45,250 nucleotides of DNA from Pelosinus fermentans (GTDB lineage Bacteria > Bacillota > Negativicutes > DSM-13327), in contig DJJR01000017.1 of the NCBI GenBank assembly GCA_002434245.1, forward strand, positions 1 through 45,250. The letters run 5' to 3'. The translations under genes were made by a program, and so were the position numbers. Under the pieces are notes generated by a model that saw nothing but the letters and a program-made list of their open reading frames with translations, did no database searches and was not told where the DNA came from. The first letter of the stretch is position 1. The number at the start of each line of letters is the position of its first letter. This document shows positions 26,067-34,024 of the stretch, one piece after another.

Positions 26067-26249
26067 GAGGTCGTAACTGTATTAGATACGGAATATGGCA
26101 GAGATAGAGATGTGAATAGTGGCGATGATGGATATGTGCTTATTATTGAGGAAGAAGCTGAATTTAAAAAGTTGACAGCGATATACTTTAGATGTAGAAC
26201 GGTAATACCTGAGTATGTGGATATTATAGCGTGTGGTGATGGCAAATAG
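26067..26249 (+). pseudogene. Open stretch without a start codon, probable gene fragment
   Basis: Sixty open codons bounded by stops read like a real protein (SGDDGYVLIIEEEAEFKKL, then AIYFRCRTVIPEYVDII) but contain no normal start before the conserved-looking part. AGGAGG lies at its 5' edge. I do not recognise the family. The surrounding gap 25950-26549 holds only this, a small CTAG-type inverted repeat (26253-26272) and the next fragment. Confidence 0.35.
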
Positions 26250-26411
26250 TTACTAGCAGCTTAATGCTACTAGGGAGTGGTTTTGGGGTGCAATACAAAC
26301 AAGTTGTTCACATAATTTATGTCATTTTGGAGAACAATTGAAGGAATGTACTATGTATGCATAAGGTCAAGCACGGCATTTTTTGTAGTGGAAGGAAAAG
26401 CATGAAGTTTC

Positions 26412-26492
26412 CATCCGGTTTCTGGAAGAAGTACTGCGATAGCAAATAAAATTGATGTTAATAATGTACATTGGGATCATATCAGCTATTGA
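26412..26492 (+). pseudogene. Possible P-loop kinase fragment
   Basis: The frame reads VSGRSTAIANKIDVNNVHWD then a stop, resembling the Walker A and following helix of small nucleotide kinases (GxGKSTxA...W), with the key lysine replaced by arginine. A stop lies directly upstream, so if related it is a dead fragment. Resemblance is short and may be chance. Confidence 0.2.
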
Positions 26493-26549
26493 TTCCGGCT
26501 TCCCTATAAGAACTGAAATATTAAGAAATAAAAAAAGGAGTATCTTTTA

Positions 26550-28061
26550 ATGGAGACAGCACCCTTAAAGCTTAATGTAGCAGATGAAAAGTATTCAAAA
26601 ATGAAAGCAGTAGGTTTTGCCATGTCTCGAGGCGGCATGGTTCTGGGAGGTGTTATGGCTGGTGAGATTACCTACTTCGGAACCAACAGCCTTGGTCTGA
26701 CGGTGGCATCCATTTCCAGCGGCATGGCCATCAAAGCTTTCATCGACGCTGGTACCAACCTGATCATGGGACCCATCATTGACCGCACTCACAGCAAGTG
26801 GGGCAAGGCACGCCCCTATGGTCTGGCCGCTATCCTTATGTGGCTGTGCACTCTGGCAATTTTCAGTGTGCCCACCACCTGGTTTAACGGCCTGGAGCAG
26901 GACATCAAAAATATGGCCATCGTGGTTTATATCACCGTATTCGGTACGCTGGCCAGTGCTGTATTCGGTAACCTGAGCGGTATTGCCGGTGATGCCCATC
27001 TAAAACGAAGCATTGTCAATACGGATAACCGCATCAAGGTTCTGACCATCTGTGGTCTGGTATATGCCCTTGGCACTGTAGTTCTGCAGGCATCCCTGCC
27101 CACGCTCATCGCCGCCTTCCATGGCGCGCAGAGCGGCTTTGTCCTTCTAGCAGTTGTCACGAGCGTCATGGGCATTGCGGGCAGTATCGGTGGCTTCCTG
27201 CTCTGCCCGGAATATACCGAGAAAGAGCTGGACTCGTACAACGGTCTGGAAAAGGAAGAGAAGAAGGCAGAAGTGTCCATTGCTGTTTTTCTGAGGAGTG
27301 TTCTGAAAAACAAATACATCATTCTTTGGACTGTTATCAGTTTCTTAGGATCATTGAACATTCTGGGGACTTTTACTGCCGGTCAGTACTATTTCCAGTA
27401 TTTCTATGGTGACTTGAGCGCCTATACCTATGTCATGATCAGTTCAGCAGCGGCATTCCCGGTGATGTTCTTAATCCCCAAGCTGTACAAGAAATTCGGG
27501 ATTGTTAAAATCATTACCATTTTCTATGTCCTTGCCATCGTCGGTATTGTAGTTCGTTTGGTAATGCCCCATTTCTTTATCGCTCAGTGCGCCGGCTATG
27601 TGCTCAATGCTCTGCCCGGTATTCCAACGGCTTTTGTCGGCTCTCAGATTACCATTGAATGCATGGAATATGGCCGCTATAAGACAGGCATTAACGCCGA
27701 AGCACGTTACTCCGCATTTGTCGGGTTTTCCCAGAAGATGGCTGGCGCCGTCAGCGGTTTAGTCATCGGTACCATCATGTCCATTACTGGTTTTGACTAT
27801 CTGACCGCTGCCATTACCGGCGGCGGTTTCACCGACTGGGCAGCATTGGCAGCTTTAGGCAACGCAGGTTTCGAGCAATATATCACCGGCGGGGCAGCAA
27901 CGGTAGCAGAAGCTATGATTGGCCTCGACATTATCTATAACTATGTTCCCCTTACTTGTATGGGCTTGATTTTGCTGTTATTGCCCTTCTTCAAACTGGA
28001 GCCGGAGCTGAAGAAGCTGCGTGTAGAACATGGCTTGAATGAAGATGGAACCCGGAAATAA
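26550..28061 (+). CDS. Glycoside-pentoside-hexuronide (GPH) family MFS symporter
   Basis: A 503-residue membrane transporter with about 12 hydrophobic segments. The GPH signature DAGTNLIMGPIIDRTHSKWGKARPY is present near residue 70-95 in two adjacent parts, as in MelB, XynB-type and GusB-type carriers. AAAGGAG precedes the ATG. It would import a glycoside with a proton or sodium ion. It heads a same-strand run with GH3 and GH43 enzymes, so its cargo is probably a small plant-type glycoside cleaved inside. Base composition is clearly more GC-rich than the 5-25 kb genes, suggesting transfer from a different genome. Confidence 0.87.
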   Translation: METAPLKLNVADEKYSKMKAVGFAMSRGGMVLGGVMAGEITYFGTNSLGLTVASISSGMAIKAFIDAGTNLIMGPIIDRTHSKWGKARPYGLAAILMWLCTLAIFSVPTTWFNGLEQDIKNMAIVVYITVFGTLASAVFGNLSGIAGDAHLKRSIVNTDNRIKVLTICGLVYALGTVVLQASLPTLIAAFHGAQSGFVLLAVVTSVMGIAGSIGGFLLCPEYTEKELDSYNGLEKEEKKAEVSIAVFLRSVLKNKYIILWTVISFLGSLNILGTFTAGQYYFQYFYGDLSAYTYVMISSAAAFPVMFLIPKLYKKFGIVKIITIFYVLAIVGIVVRLVMPHFFIAQCAGYVLNALPGIPTAFVGSQITIECMEYGRYKTGINAEARYSAFVGFSQKMAGAVSGLVIGTIMSITGFDYLTAAITGGGFTDWAALAALGNAGFEQYITGGAATVAEAMIGLDIIYNYVPLTCMGLILLLLPFFKLEPELKKLRVEHGLNEDGTRK

Positions 28062-28091
28062 GAAGTCTTGGTTATAGGAGGAGGAAAACAA

Positions 28092-30446
28092 ATGAGAACA
28101 AAACTGACAAAGCATAGTACTATTTCTAGGGTAATTGCAGATATGACTATTTCTGAAAAGATAAGTTTATTGTCTGCGGCATCGGCTTGTAGGACTACAA
28201 CCATTCCGGAACTGGGTATTCCGGCTATCCAGATAATTGATGGAGTCACCGGCTTAAATTCCACAGAGATGATCATTGACTATAACACCAGCCATGATCT
28301 TGCAGACAGGCAGTTGGATTGGCTCAAGGCCATGGAAGTGCCGGTAACTCCATTGGAAATGTCTCGGGAGAAATACCATGACGACCCTTTGATGTTGGAC
28401 TTCATTGATTTTGTGGAAACCATGCGCCCCAATGGAAAAAGCTTTATCTGCTTTCCTTCCGGTGTCAATATTGGTGCTTCATGGAACCTTGAAACCGCAA
28501 AAGCGATTGGCAAGGCTGTTGGCTGGGAAATGCGGGATTCTAAGGTAGATGTATGCCTTGGACCTAACGTGGATGTGCAGCGCGATCCTCTTGGCGGAAG
28601 AAACTATGAAATGTATGGCGAAGATCCTTGCCTGGTTGGAAAGATCGGCGCCGCTTTTATCCGTGGCATGCAGGAAACTGGTGTAGGCGCCTGCGCGAAG
28701 CATTTCATGGCAAATAATCAGGAGACCCGCCGTGAAACAAAAGACACTCATGTTTCTGAAAGGACGCTGCGTGAAATCTATAGCCCTGGTTTTATCTGTG
28801 CTGTTAAAGAGGCAAAGGTTAAAACCGTGATGTCAGCTCTTAACGCAATTAATGGGGTGTTTTCATCTTACAATAAAACCATCCTGACAGATTGGCTCAA
28901 GGAAGAGTGGGGCTTTGAAGGCGTTGTAGTCAGTGACTGGGGTGCTGCTGCGAAAGACAAGGATAAAGCATTGAACGCCGGTCTGGATTTAATTTTACCC
29001 GGTCCGAATGATATGTCGAATTGCTGCAAAGCATTGAAAGACGGAACCCTGACAGAGGCAGAGCTGAACGCTCATGTAGAGCGGGTACTGAAGCTGATCT
29101 GTGATTTGAAGGCAGAACAAGCAGCGATTCCTGCTGAATACGATGCAGCTGCTATTTTGCAAACTGCCTGCGATACTATTGCGGATGGCGCTGTATTGCT
29201 TAAAAACGCGAATGCAGTACTGCCCCTGCAGGATATAAATAGGATTGCCTTCTGGGGCAGGCGCAGCAAATCCCCGATTGAATGCGGCAGTGGCTCTACC
29301 GCTGTTATGACAGACTTGCACAGTAATGTATATGAGGAAACGGTAAAGCTTTTGGGAGAAGAAAAAGCCGCCTTTGAGCAATGGGAAAATGCAGATGCGT
29401 TGGTTTATACAGCAGCCGCACCAGGCGGTGAGGCTGCAGACTGTGAGTCCATGGATATCGAACCGGAAGACCGTGAACGGATGCCTGCCGTGCTTCGAAA
29501 GGCCAAAGAACAGGGGATAAAAACCGTTGTAATTCTGAATGTATCCGGACCGGTTGAAATGCGCAGCTGGATCGAATTTGCAGACGCTGTGCTGTGCATC
29601 TTCATTCCCGGCTGCATGGGCGGTAAAGCAGCCGCTGATCTGCTGCTTGGTAATGCCATTCCTGCAGGCAGACTGCCTGTTACCTTCCCTGTGCGCTATG
29701 AAGATACACCGTCTTATCCTTACTTCCCCGGGGAGCATGACGATGTTTACTATGGCGAAGGTATTTTTGTAGGATATCGCAGCTATGAAAAGCGTGCACT
29801 GCCAGTACAGTTCCCCTTTGGCTTTGGTTTGAGCTGTACCCAGTTTGAACAGAGTACAGAAATGGATGCTGTTAAATTTGACTTAAGGGAGCAGGAAGAA
29901 ATCAGAATTCCCGTACAGGTAAAGAATATCGGCAGTACTCTGGGCAGTCAGGTGATTCAGTTGTATGTGGAAGAATGCAGTCCGCGTTTGCTCCGCCCCA
30001 AAAAGGAATTAAAAGCTTTTGGCAAGGTAAAGCTGGCAGTCGGCGAAACTGCAAAGCTGGAGCTGGTGTTCAAGAAAGAAGACCTTTTCTGTTTTGACCC
30101 CAAGTTTGCTAAGTGGATTATTCCGGTTGGTAAATACCATTTGTACCTTGGCACCTCTTCTGCGGATATTTTTGCAGAGATTCCCATGACTGTCTATGGT
30201 GATAACCCCTATGTATTTGGGCCGGATACAACTTTGGGTGAAGTTGTTAAAAGCCTCAAAGCCGTCGAAATTCTGAATCAGTTCCTGCCTGGCTTGCTTG
30301 CACAGTTGGGGGATGGTATTCATCTGTTGGGAACTCGAAAATTAAGTGATGTACTGAAGATGGTGATCATTGGCTATATCCCTGATGCCAGCAAAGCAGG
30401 TGAACTGTTGGATGACCTGTATTTAGCATTGGCACAGGTTGATTAA
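28092..30446 (+). CDS. Glycoside hydrolase family 3 enzyme
   Basis: A protein of about 784 residues with a full GH3 layout. The N-terminal (alpha/beta)8 part has GPNVDVQRDPLGGRNYEMYGEDP, the KH pair (about 203-204) and the nucleophile D282 in VVVSDWG. An alpha/beta sandwich domain and a fibronectin-III-like domain (GSQVIQLYVEE) follow, then about 70 extra helical residues at the C-terminus. ATG 28092 has AGGAGGAGG upstream. There is no signal peptide, so the enzyme works in the cytoplasm on imported glycosides; beta-glucosidase, beta-xylosidase and related activities are all possible. It starts 30 bases after the symporter stop and shares its GC-rich composition. Confidence 0.9.
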   Translation: MRTKLTKHSTISRVIADMTISEKISLLSAASACRTTTIPELGIPAIQIIDGVTGLNSTEMIIDYNTSHDLADRQLDWLKAMEVPVTPLEMSREKYHDDPLMLDFIDFVETMRPNGKSFICFPSGVNIGASWNLETAKAIGKAVGWEMRDSKVDVCLGPNVDVQRDPLGGRNYEMYGEDPCLVGKIGAAFIRGMQETGVGACAKHFMANNQETRRETKDTHVSERTLREIYSPGFICAVKEAKVKTVMSALNAINGVFSSYNKTILTDWLKEEWGFEGVVVSDWGAAAKDKDKALNAGLDLILPGPNDMSNCCKALKDGTLTEAELNAHVERVLKLICDLKAEQAAIPAEYDAAAILQTACDTIADGAVLLKNANAVLPLQDINRIAFWGRRSKSPIECGSGSTAVMTDLHSNVYEETVKLLGEEKAAFEQWENADALVYTAAAPGGEAADCESMDIEPEDRERMPAVLRKAKEQGIKTVVILNVSGPVEMRSWIEFADAVLCIFIPGCMGGKAAADLLLGNAIPAGRLPVTFPVRYEDTPSYPYFPGEHDDVYYGEGIFVGYRSYEKRALPVQFPFGFGLSCTQFEQSTEMDAVKFDLREQEEIRIPVQVKNIGSTLGSQVIQLYVEECSPRLLRPKKELKAFGKVKLAVGETAKLELVFKKEDLFCFDPKFAKWIIPVGKYHLYLGTSSADIFAEIPMTVYGDNPYVFGPDTTLGEVVKSLKAVEILNQFLPGLLAQLGDGIHLLGTRKLSDVLKMVIIGYIPDASKAGELLDDLYLALAQVD

Positions 30447-30479
30447 TAACCTAACTTTCATAGTAGCGGAGGTCTTGTT

Positions 30480-32216
30480 ATGAAAAATTATTGCAATCCG
30501 ATCAATCTGAGCTACAGATTTCAGCATCACAGTGGCTTTGCATATAGAGAGGCTGCTGATCCTACTCTTATATTTTTCAAGGGCACATACTATATTTTTG
30601 CATCCATGAGCGCGGGATTCTATTACTCTCAGGATTTGATGGACTGGAATTTCCACGAAAATAGAAATTTGGAGCTGTACCGTTATGCACCTGATGTCCG
30701 CCAGGTTGGAGATTATCTGGTGTTTTGTGCATCGGCAAAAAAGAACTGCGCTTTTTACACCACTTTAGATCCAATGAGCGATCAGTTTGAGAAAATCAGC
30801 GAGCCGTTTCCGTTTTGGGATCCGGCTACGTTTCAAGATGACGACGGGCGGGTGTATTTCTATTGGGGCTGTGACAAAGATCGACCGATTTACGGCATAG
30901 AAATGGATCCGGAGACACTAATGCCGATCACGGAAAAACAGGAACTTATTTCCTGCAAGCCCTACGAGCACGGATTTGAGCATAACAATTATCCGGGCAA
31001 AGATGAGCGGGAACCCTTGCTGCAGAAAATGATAATGAGACTGGTTGACATGGGCAAAGACAAAAATGCTCCTTATTTTGAAGGCCCATTTATGACCAAA
31101 ATCAATGGTAAGTATTATCTGCAGTATGCAGCCCCTGGCACGAGTCTGCCGGTTTACGCAGACGGTGTGTATATCGGCGAAGGTCCTCTTGGCCCATTCC
31201 GTTACCAAGCTCACAATCCTTTTTCGTTTCGTCCAATGGGATTCATCACCGGCGCCGGACACGGGAGCACAATCGAAGATGAATATGGTAATTTGTGGCA
31301 CGCATCTACAATGAGAGTCTCTGTTAATGCCATGTTTGAACGGCGGGTGGGGCTGTTCCCCGCCGGTGTGGACGAGGATGGAATCTTGTATTGCAACCAG
31401 AATTTTGCCGATTATCCCTATGAAATAGCGAAAGGAAAATTCGATGCAAGGACGCTAACGCCCAAATGGATGCTCCTTTCCTATAAAAAGCCGGCTGCTG
31501 CATCTTCCTGTTTAAACGAACATGGCGTCCAACTGGCAGTCAACGAGAACATTCGAGACTGGTGGTGTGCAAAAGGCAGTGCTGGCGAATGGTATCAGCT
31601 GGACTTGCAGGATGTATATAAGGTCTTTGCCATTCAAGTGAATTTTGCTGAGGAGCGTGTTCCGCAGCTGAAAAAAAAGAAATCAGAATGCTCAGATACC
31701 ATATTGACAAACTACCGCTATATCGACAGCAGTAAGGACTTAAAAACCCGCTATCTTATGGAGGGCAGTGTAGACGGCAAAGAATGGTTCGTCTTGGAAG
31801 ATAAGACGCAGGCCGAAACGGATTTATCCCATGATTACGTCCGTTTTGCCAACGGAACGGAGCTACGTTACGTGAAAATTACGGCACATGAACTTCCCTA
31901 TGGAGAAAAGTTTGCACTAAGTGGTCTGCGAGTATTCGGTGAGGGCAATGGTCAGCGGCCATCTCAGGCGGAAAATATAACAACCCAGCGTGAAAATGAC
32001 AGAGTAGGTATCGTACGATGGGACAAAGTGGAAAACGCCATGGGTTACAATGTGCGTTTTGGTATTTCCCCGGAGAAACTGTATGGCTCTTACCAAGTAT
32101 ATGAGCAAAATGAAGTGCTGATTACGGCACTGAATAAAGACTGGGATTGCTATGTGTGTATAGACAGCTTTAATGAAAACGGAATTACGGAAGGCGTTGT
32201 AACAAGGTTGATTTAA
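30480..32216 (+). CDS. Glycoside hydrolase family 43 enzyme with C-terminal accessory domains
   Basis: A 578-residue enzyme. The five-bladed GH43 catalytic domain (about 15-330) shows the base D27 in REAADPTL, D114 in FWDPATFQDDDGR and the acid E201 in YFEGPFM. Next come a discoidin-like beta-sandwich (about 340-480, ITAHELPYGEKFALSGLRVFG) and a fibronectin-III-like segment to the end. There is no signal peptide. The family cleaves arabinofuranosides, xylosides and galactosides. It lies 33 bases after the GH3 gene with GCGGAGGT upstream, so it is co-transcribed with the symporter and GH3. Confidence 0.88.
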   Translation: MKNYCNPINLSYRFQHHSGFAYREAADPTLIFFKGTYYIFASMSAGFYYSQDLMDWNFHENRNLELYRYAPDVRQVGDYLVFCASAKKNCAFYTTLDPMSDQFEKISEPFPFWDPATFQDDDGRVYFYWGCDKDRPIYGIEMDPETLMPITEKQELISCKPYEHGFEHNNYPGKDEREPLLQKMIMRLVDMGKDKNAPYFEGPFMTKINGKYYLQYAAPGTSLPVYADGVYIGEGPLGPFRYQAHNPFSFRPMGFITGAGHGSTIEDEYGNLWHASTMRVSVNAMFERRVGLFPAGVDEDGILYCNQNFADYPYEIAKGKFDARTLTPKWMLLSYKKPAAASSCLNEHGVQLAVNENIRDWWCAKGSAGEWYQLDLQDVYKVFAIQVNFAEERVPQLKKKKSECSDTILTNYRYIDSSKDLKTRYLMEGSVDGKEWFVLEDKTQAETDLSHDYVRFANGTELRYVKITAHELPYGEKFALSGLRVFGEGNGQRPSQAENITTQRENDRVGIVRWDKVENAMGYNVRFGISPEKLYGSYQVYEQNEVLITALNKDWDCYVCIDSFNENGITEGVVTRLI

Positions 32217-32267
32217 GTAAGCAAAGAAGCCTGACATAGGTCGGCTTAGAAAAAATAGAGCTACTAA

Positions 32268-32384
32268 ATTATCTGGACTGCTATCTTAGTACTAGATGGA
32301 ATATTTTTTAGAAAATGGTATATGTTAATTCCATGTGATGAAAATATAGAACAATTGATTATTGATGCAGTAGGCTATAAATAA
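32268..32384 (+). pseudogene. C-terminal fragment of a regulator, possibly TetR-like
   Basis: Thirty-eight open codons after a stop read ...ILVLDGIFFRKWYMLIP...EQLIIDAVGYK and end in TAA. The LDG.F.+W pattern before an acidic final helix resembles the C-terminus of TetR/AcrR regulators. No start or DNA-binding part remains, so it is a relic. Confidence 0.35.
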
Positions 32385-32406
32385 CTCAAGAATAGGAGGA
32401 TTATTG

Positions 32407-33900
32407 ATGAGTGCAAAAAAAACAATATTTTTAACTGGCGCGGCAGGCGGCATGGGGATAGCAACAATTAATGAATTCCTAAAATATCCAGATAAATTTA
32501 CATTGCGTATTTTAGATCTTCCAACCCCCCAAAACAAGGAAAAACTAAAAAAGTACGAAGGGAATAAAAGCATTGAATTTATGTGGGGAGATCTTCGCAA
32601 CGATGAGGATATTTGGAACGGTGTGAACGGAGCCGATTATGTGCTGGCTGTGGGGGTATTAGGCGCTTCCCAGTGTGATGAATTCCCGGAGGATGGTTTT
32701 CGCACCAACTACGGCTCAACAAAAAAAATAATAGAAGCTATCAAGGCACAGCCAAATCCGGATAATATCAGGATGGTCTATATTGGTACCGTGGCTATGA
32801 CCGGTGATCGTATGCCGCCCATTCATTGGGGACGTGTCGGCGATCCGATAAAGCCATCCATCTATGATTATTATGCCACAAGTAAAGTTGCAGCAGAACG
32901 TGCCGTGATTGAATCAGGACTCAAGCATTGGGTATCTTTGCGTCAAACAGGCATTATGCCGATCGGGCAAGGGGGAGGAGACGCCCCTATCGTCAGTCAT
33001 CAACCACTTAATAATGTACTTGAGTTTATCAGTGTATATGATTCAGCAAGGCTGATGGTGAAAATTTGTGAAGAGAATGTTCCGGAAATATTCTGGAGGA
33101 GCGTATACAATATGGGCGGCGGCGAAAGCTGGCGAAAAACGACGATTGAAGGGTATGATGCTATATTCTCTTCACTGGGGATTGATTACCGTGAGACGTT
33201 TGAACCCAACTGGTATGCCCGTTTTAATTTCCATGGACAGTGGTTTCTTGATTCCGATAAACTTGATCATATGATGCATTATCGTACACAAACCTATGAA
33301 CAATTCCAAGCCTTTGAAAACAAAAAAGCACAGGAGGCAATGCAAGACAATACTCAGCCAATGGAGGCACCAACAGCGGCGCAAATATATGAGCACAATC
33401 AATTTGTGTTCAATAAGCCGGGTGGCGTGCTGAACGTAGTAGAAAACCGTGATACAGAAGGAATTAAGGTTTGGTTTGGTTCCCAGGAAGAATATGAGGC
33501 GATACCAGGCTGGGATAAATTTATTGTATATCGTCCAATTGGAAAGCCGATTGTTTTAGACCATGGGTATGATGAAACGAAGCCGGCAGCAGAGCTGGAT
33601 CTTGAAGATGTGCAGGGAGCAGCAAAATTCCGCGGCGGCAAATGCTTATCTGCCGCCATGGAAAAAGGCGAAATGTACAAACCGTTAGAGTGGGAATGCG
33701 CATTCGGACATCAATTTACAGCAACGCCTTATCTGGTGTTAAAGGGCGGACATTGGTGTGATGAATGTGAGCGGGGGTATTGGAATTATGGCGAAATAGC
33801 CAAAGTTAACCCTTTCTTTGCCCAGGTTTGGACACCCTTGCATGGCGCACATGAAACATATAAAGTGAAAAAGGTTGCTGATGATTTAATCGTTAAGTAA
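32407..33900 (+). CDS. NAD-dependent epimerase/dehydratase fused to a zinc-finger-like C-terminus
   Basis: A 497-residue protein. Residues about 1-300 form an extended short-chain dehydrogenase/epimerase with NAD loop TGAAGGMG and the active-site pair in YYATSK. Residues 300-425 are unassigned. The tail (about 428-497) contains C431, H435, C451 and C454 in WECAFGHQF and HWCDECERG, resembling a treble-clef zinc finger. ATG 32407 follows AGGAGG by seven bases. The normal epimerase length is 300-350, so the fusion is notable. It stands between GH43 and GH78 genes, so a sugar or glycoside-derived substrate is likely; the reaction is unknown. Confidence 0.8.
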   Translation: MSAKKTIFLTGAAGGMGIATINEFLKYPDKFTLRILDLPTPQNKEKLKKYEGNKSIEFMWGDLRNDEDIWNGVNGADYVLAVGVLGASQCDEFPEDGFRTNYGSTKKIIEAIKAQPNPDNIRMVYIGTVAMTGDRMPPIHWGRVGDPIKPSIYDYYATSKVAAERAVIESGLKHWVSLRQTGIMPIGQGGGDAPIVSHQPLNNVLEFISVYDSARLMVKICEENVPEIFWRSVYNMGGGESWRKTTIEGYDAIFSSLGIDYRETFEPNWYARFNFHGQWFLDSDKLDHMMHYRTQTYEQFQAFENKKAQEAMQDNTQPMEAPTAAQIYEHNQFVFNKPGGVLNVVENRDTEGIKVWFGSQEEYEAIPGWDKFIVYRPIGKPIVLDHGYDETKPAAELDLEDVQGAAKFRGGKCLSAAMEKGEMYKPLEWECAFGHQFTATPYLVLKGGHWCDECERGYWNYGEIAKVNPFFAQVWTPLHGAHETYKVKKVADDLIVK

Positions 33901-33928
33901 GTGGCAGCAGTTACCCTTGCAAAAAAAA

Positions 33929-33977
33929 GAAAAGGCCTGGAATTAACAGTTAAGCATATGTTAATTCCAGGCCTTTT
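33929..33977. terminator. Bidirectional terminator between convergent genes
   Basis: AAAAGGCCTGGAATTAACA and its complement form a 19-base stem around an 11-base loop. A-rich and T-rich flanks let it end both the epimerase gene (+) and the rhamnosidase gene (-). Confidence 0.88.
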
Positions 33978-34024
33978 GGATAGGGCATTTTTATGAAGTC
34001 ATCATGAAATTTATAGGCATGCAT

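Noticed and set aside
28995..29738. Open frame of 247 codons on the minus strand
   Set aside because: It lies wholly inside the GH3 gene in a GC-rich stretch, has no ribosome site and no recognisable domain, while the GH3 frame has all its catalytic motifs.
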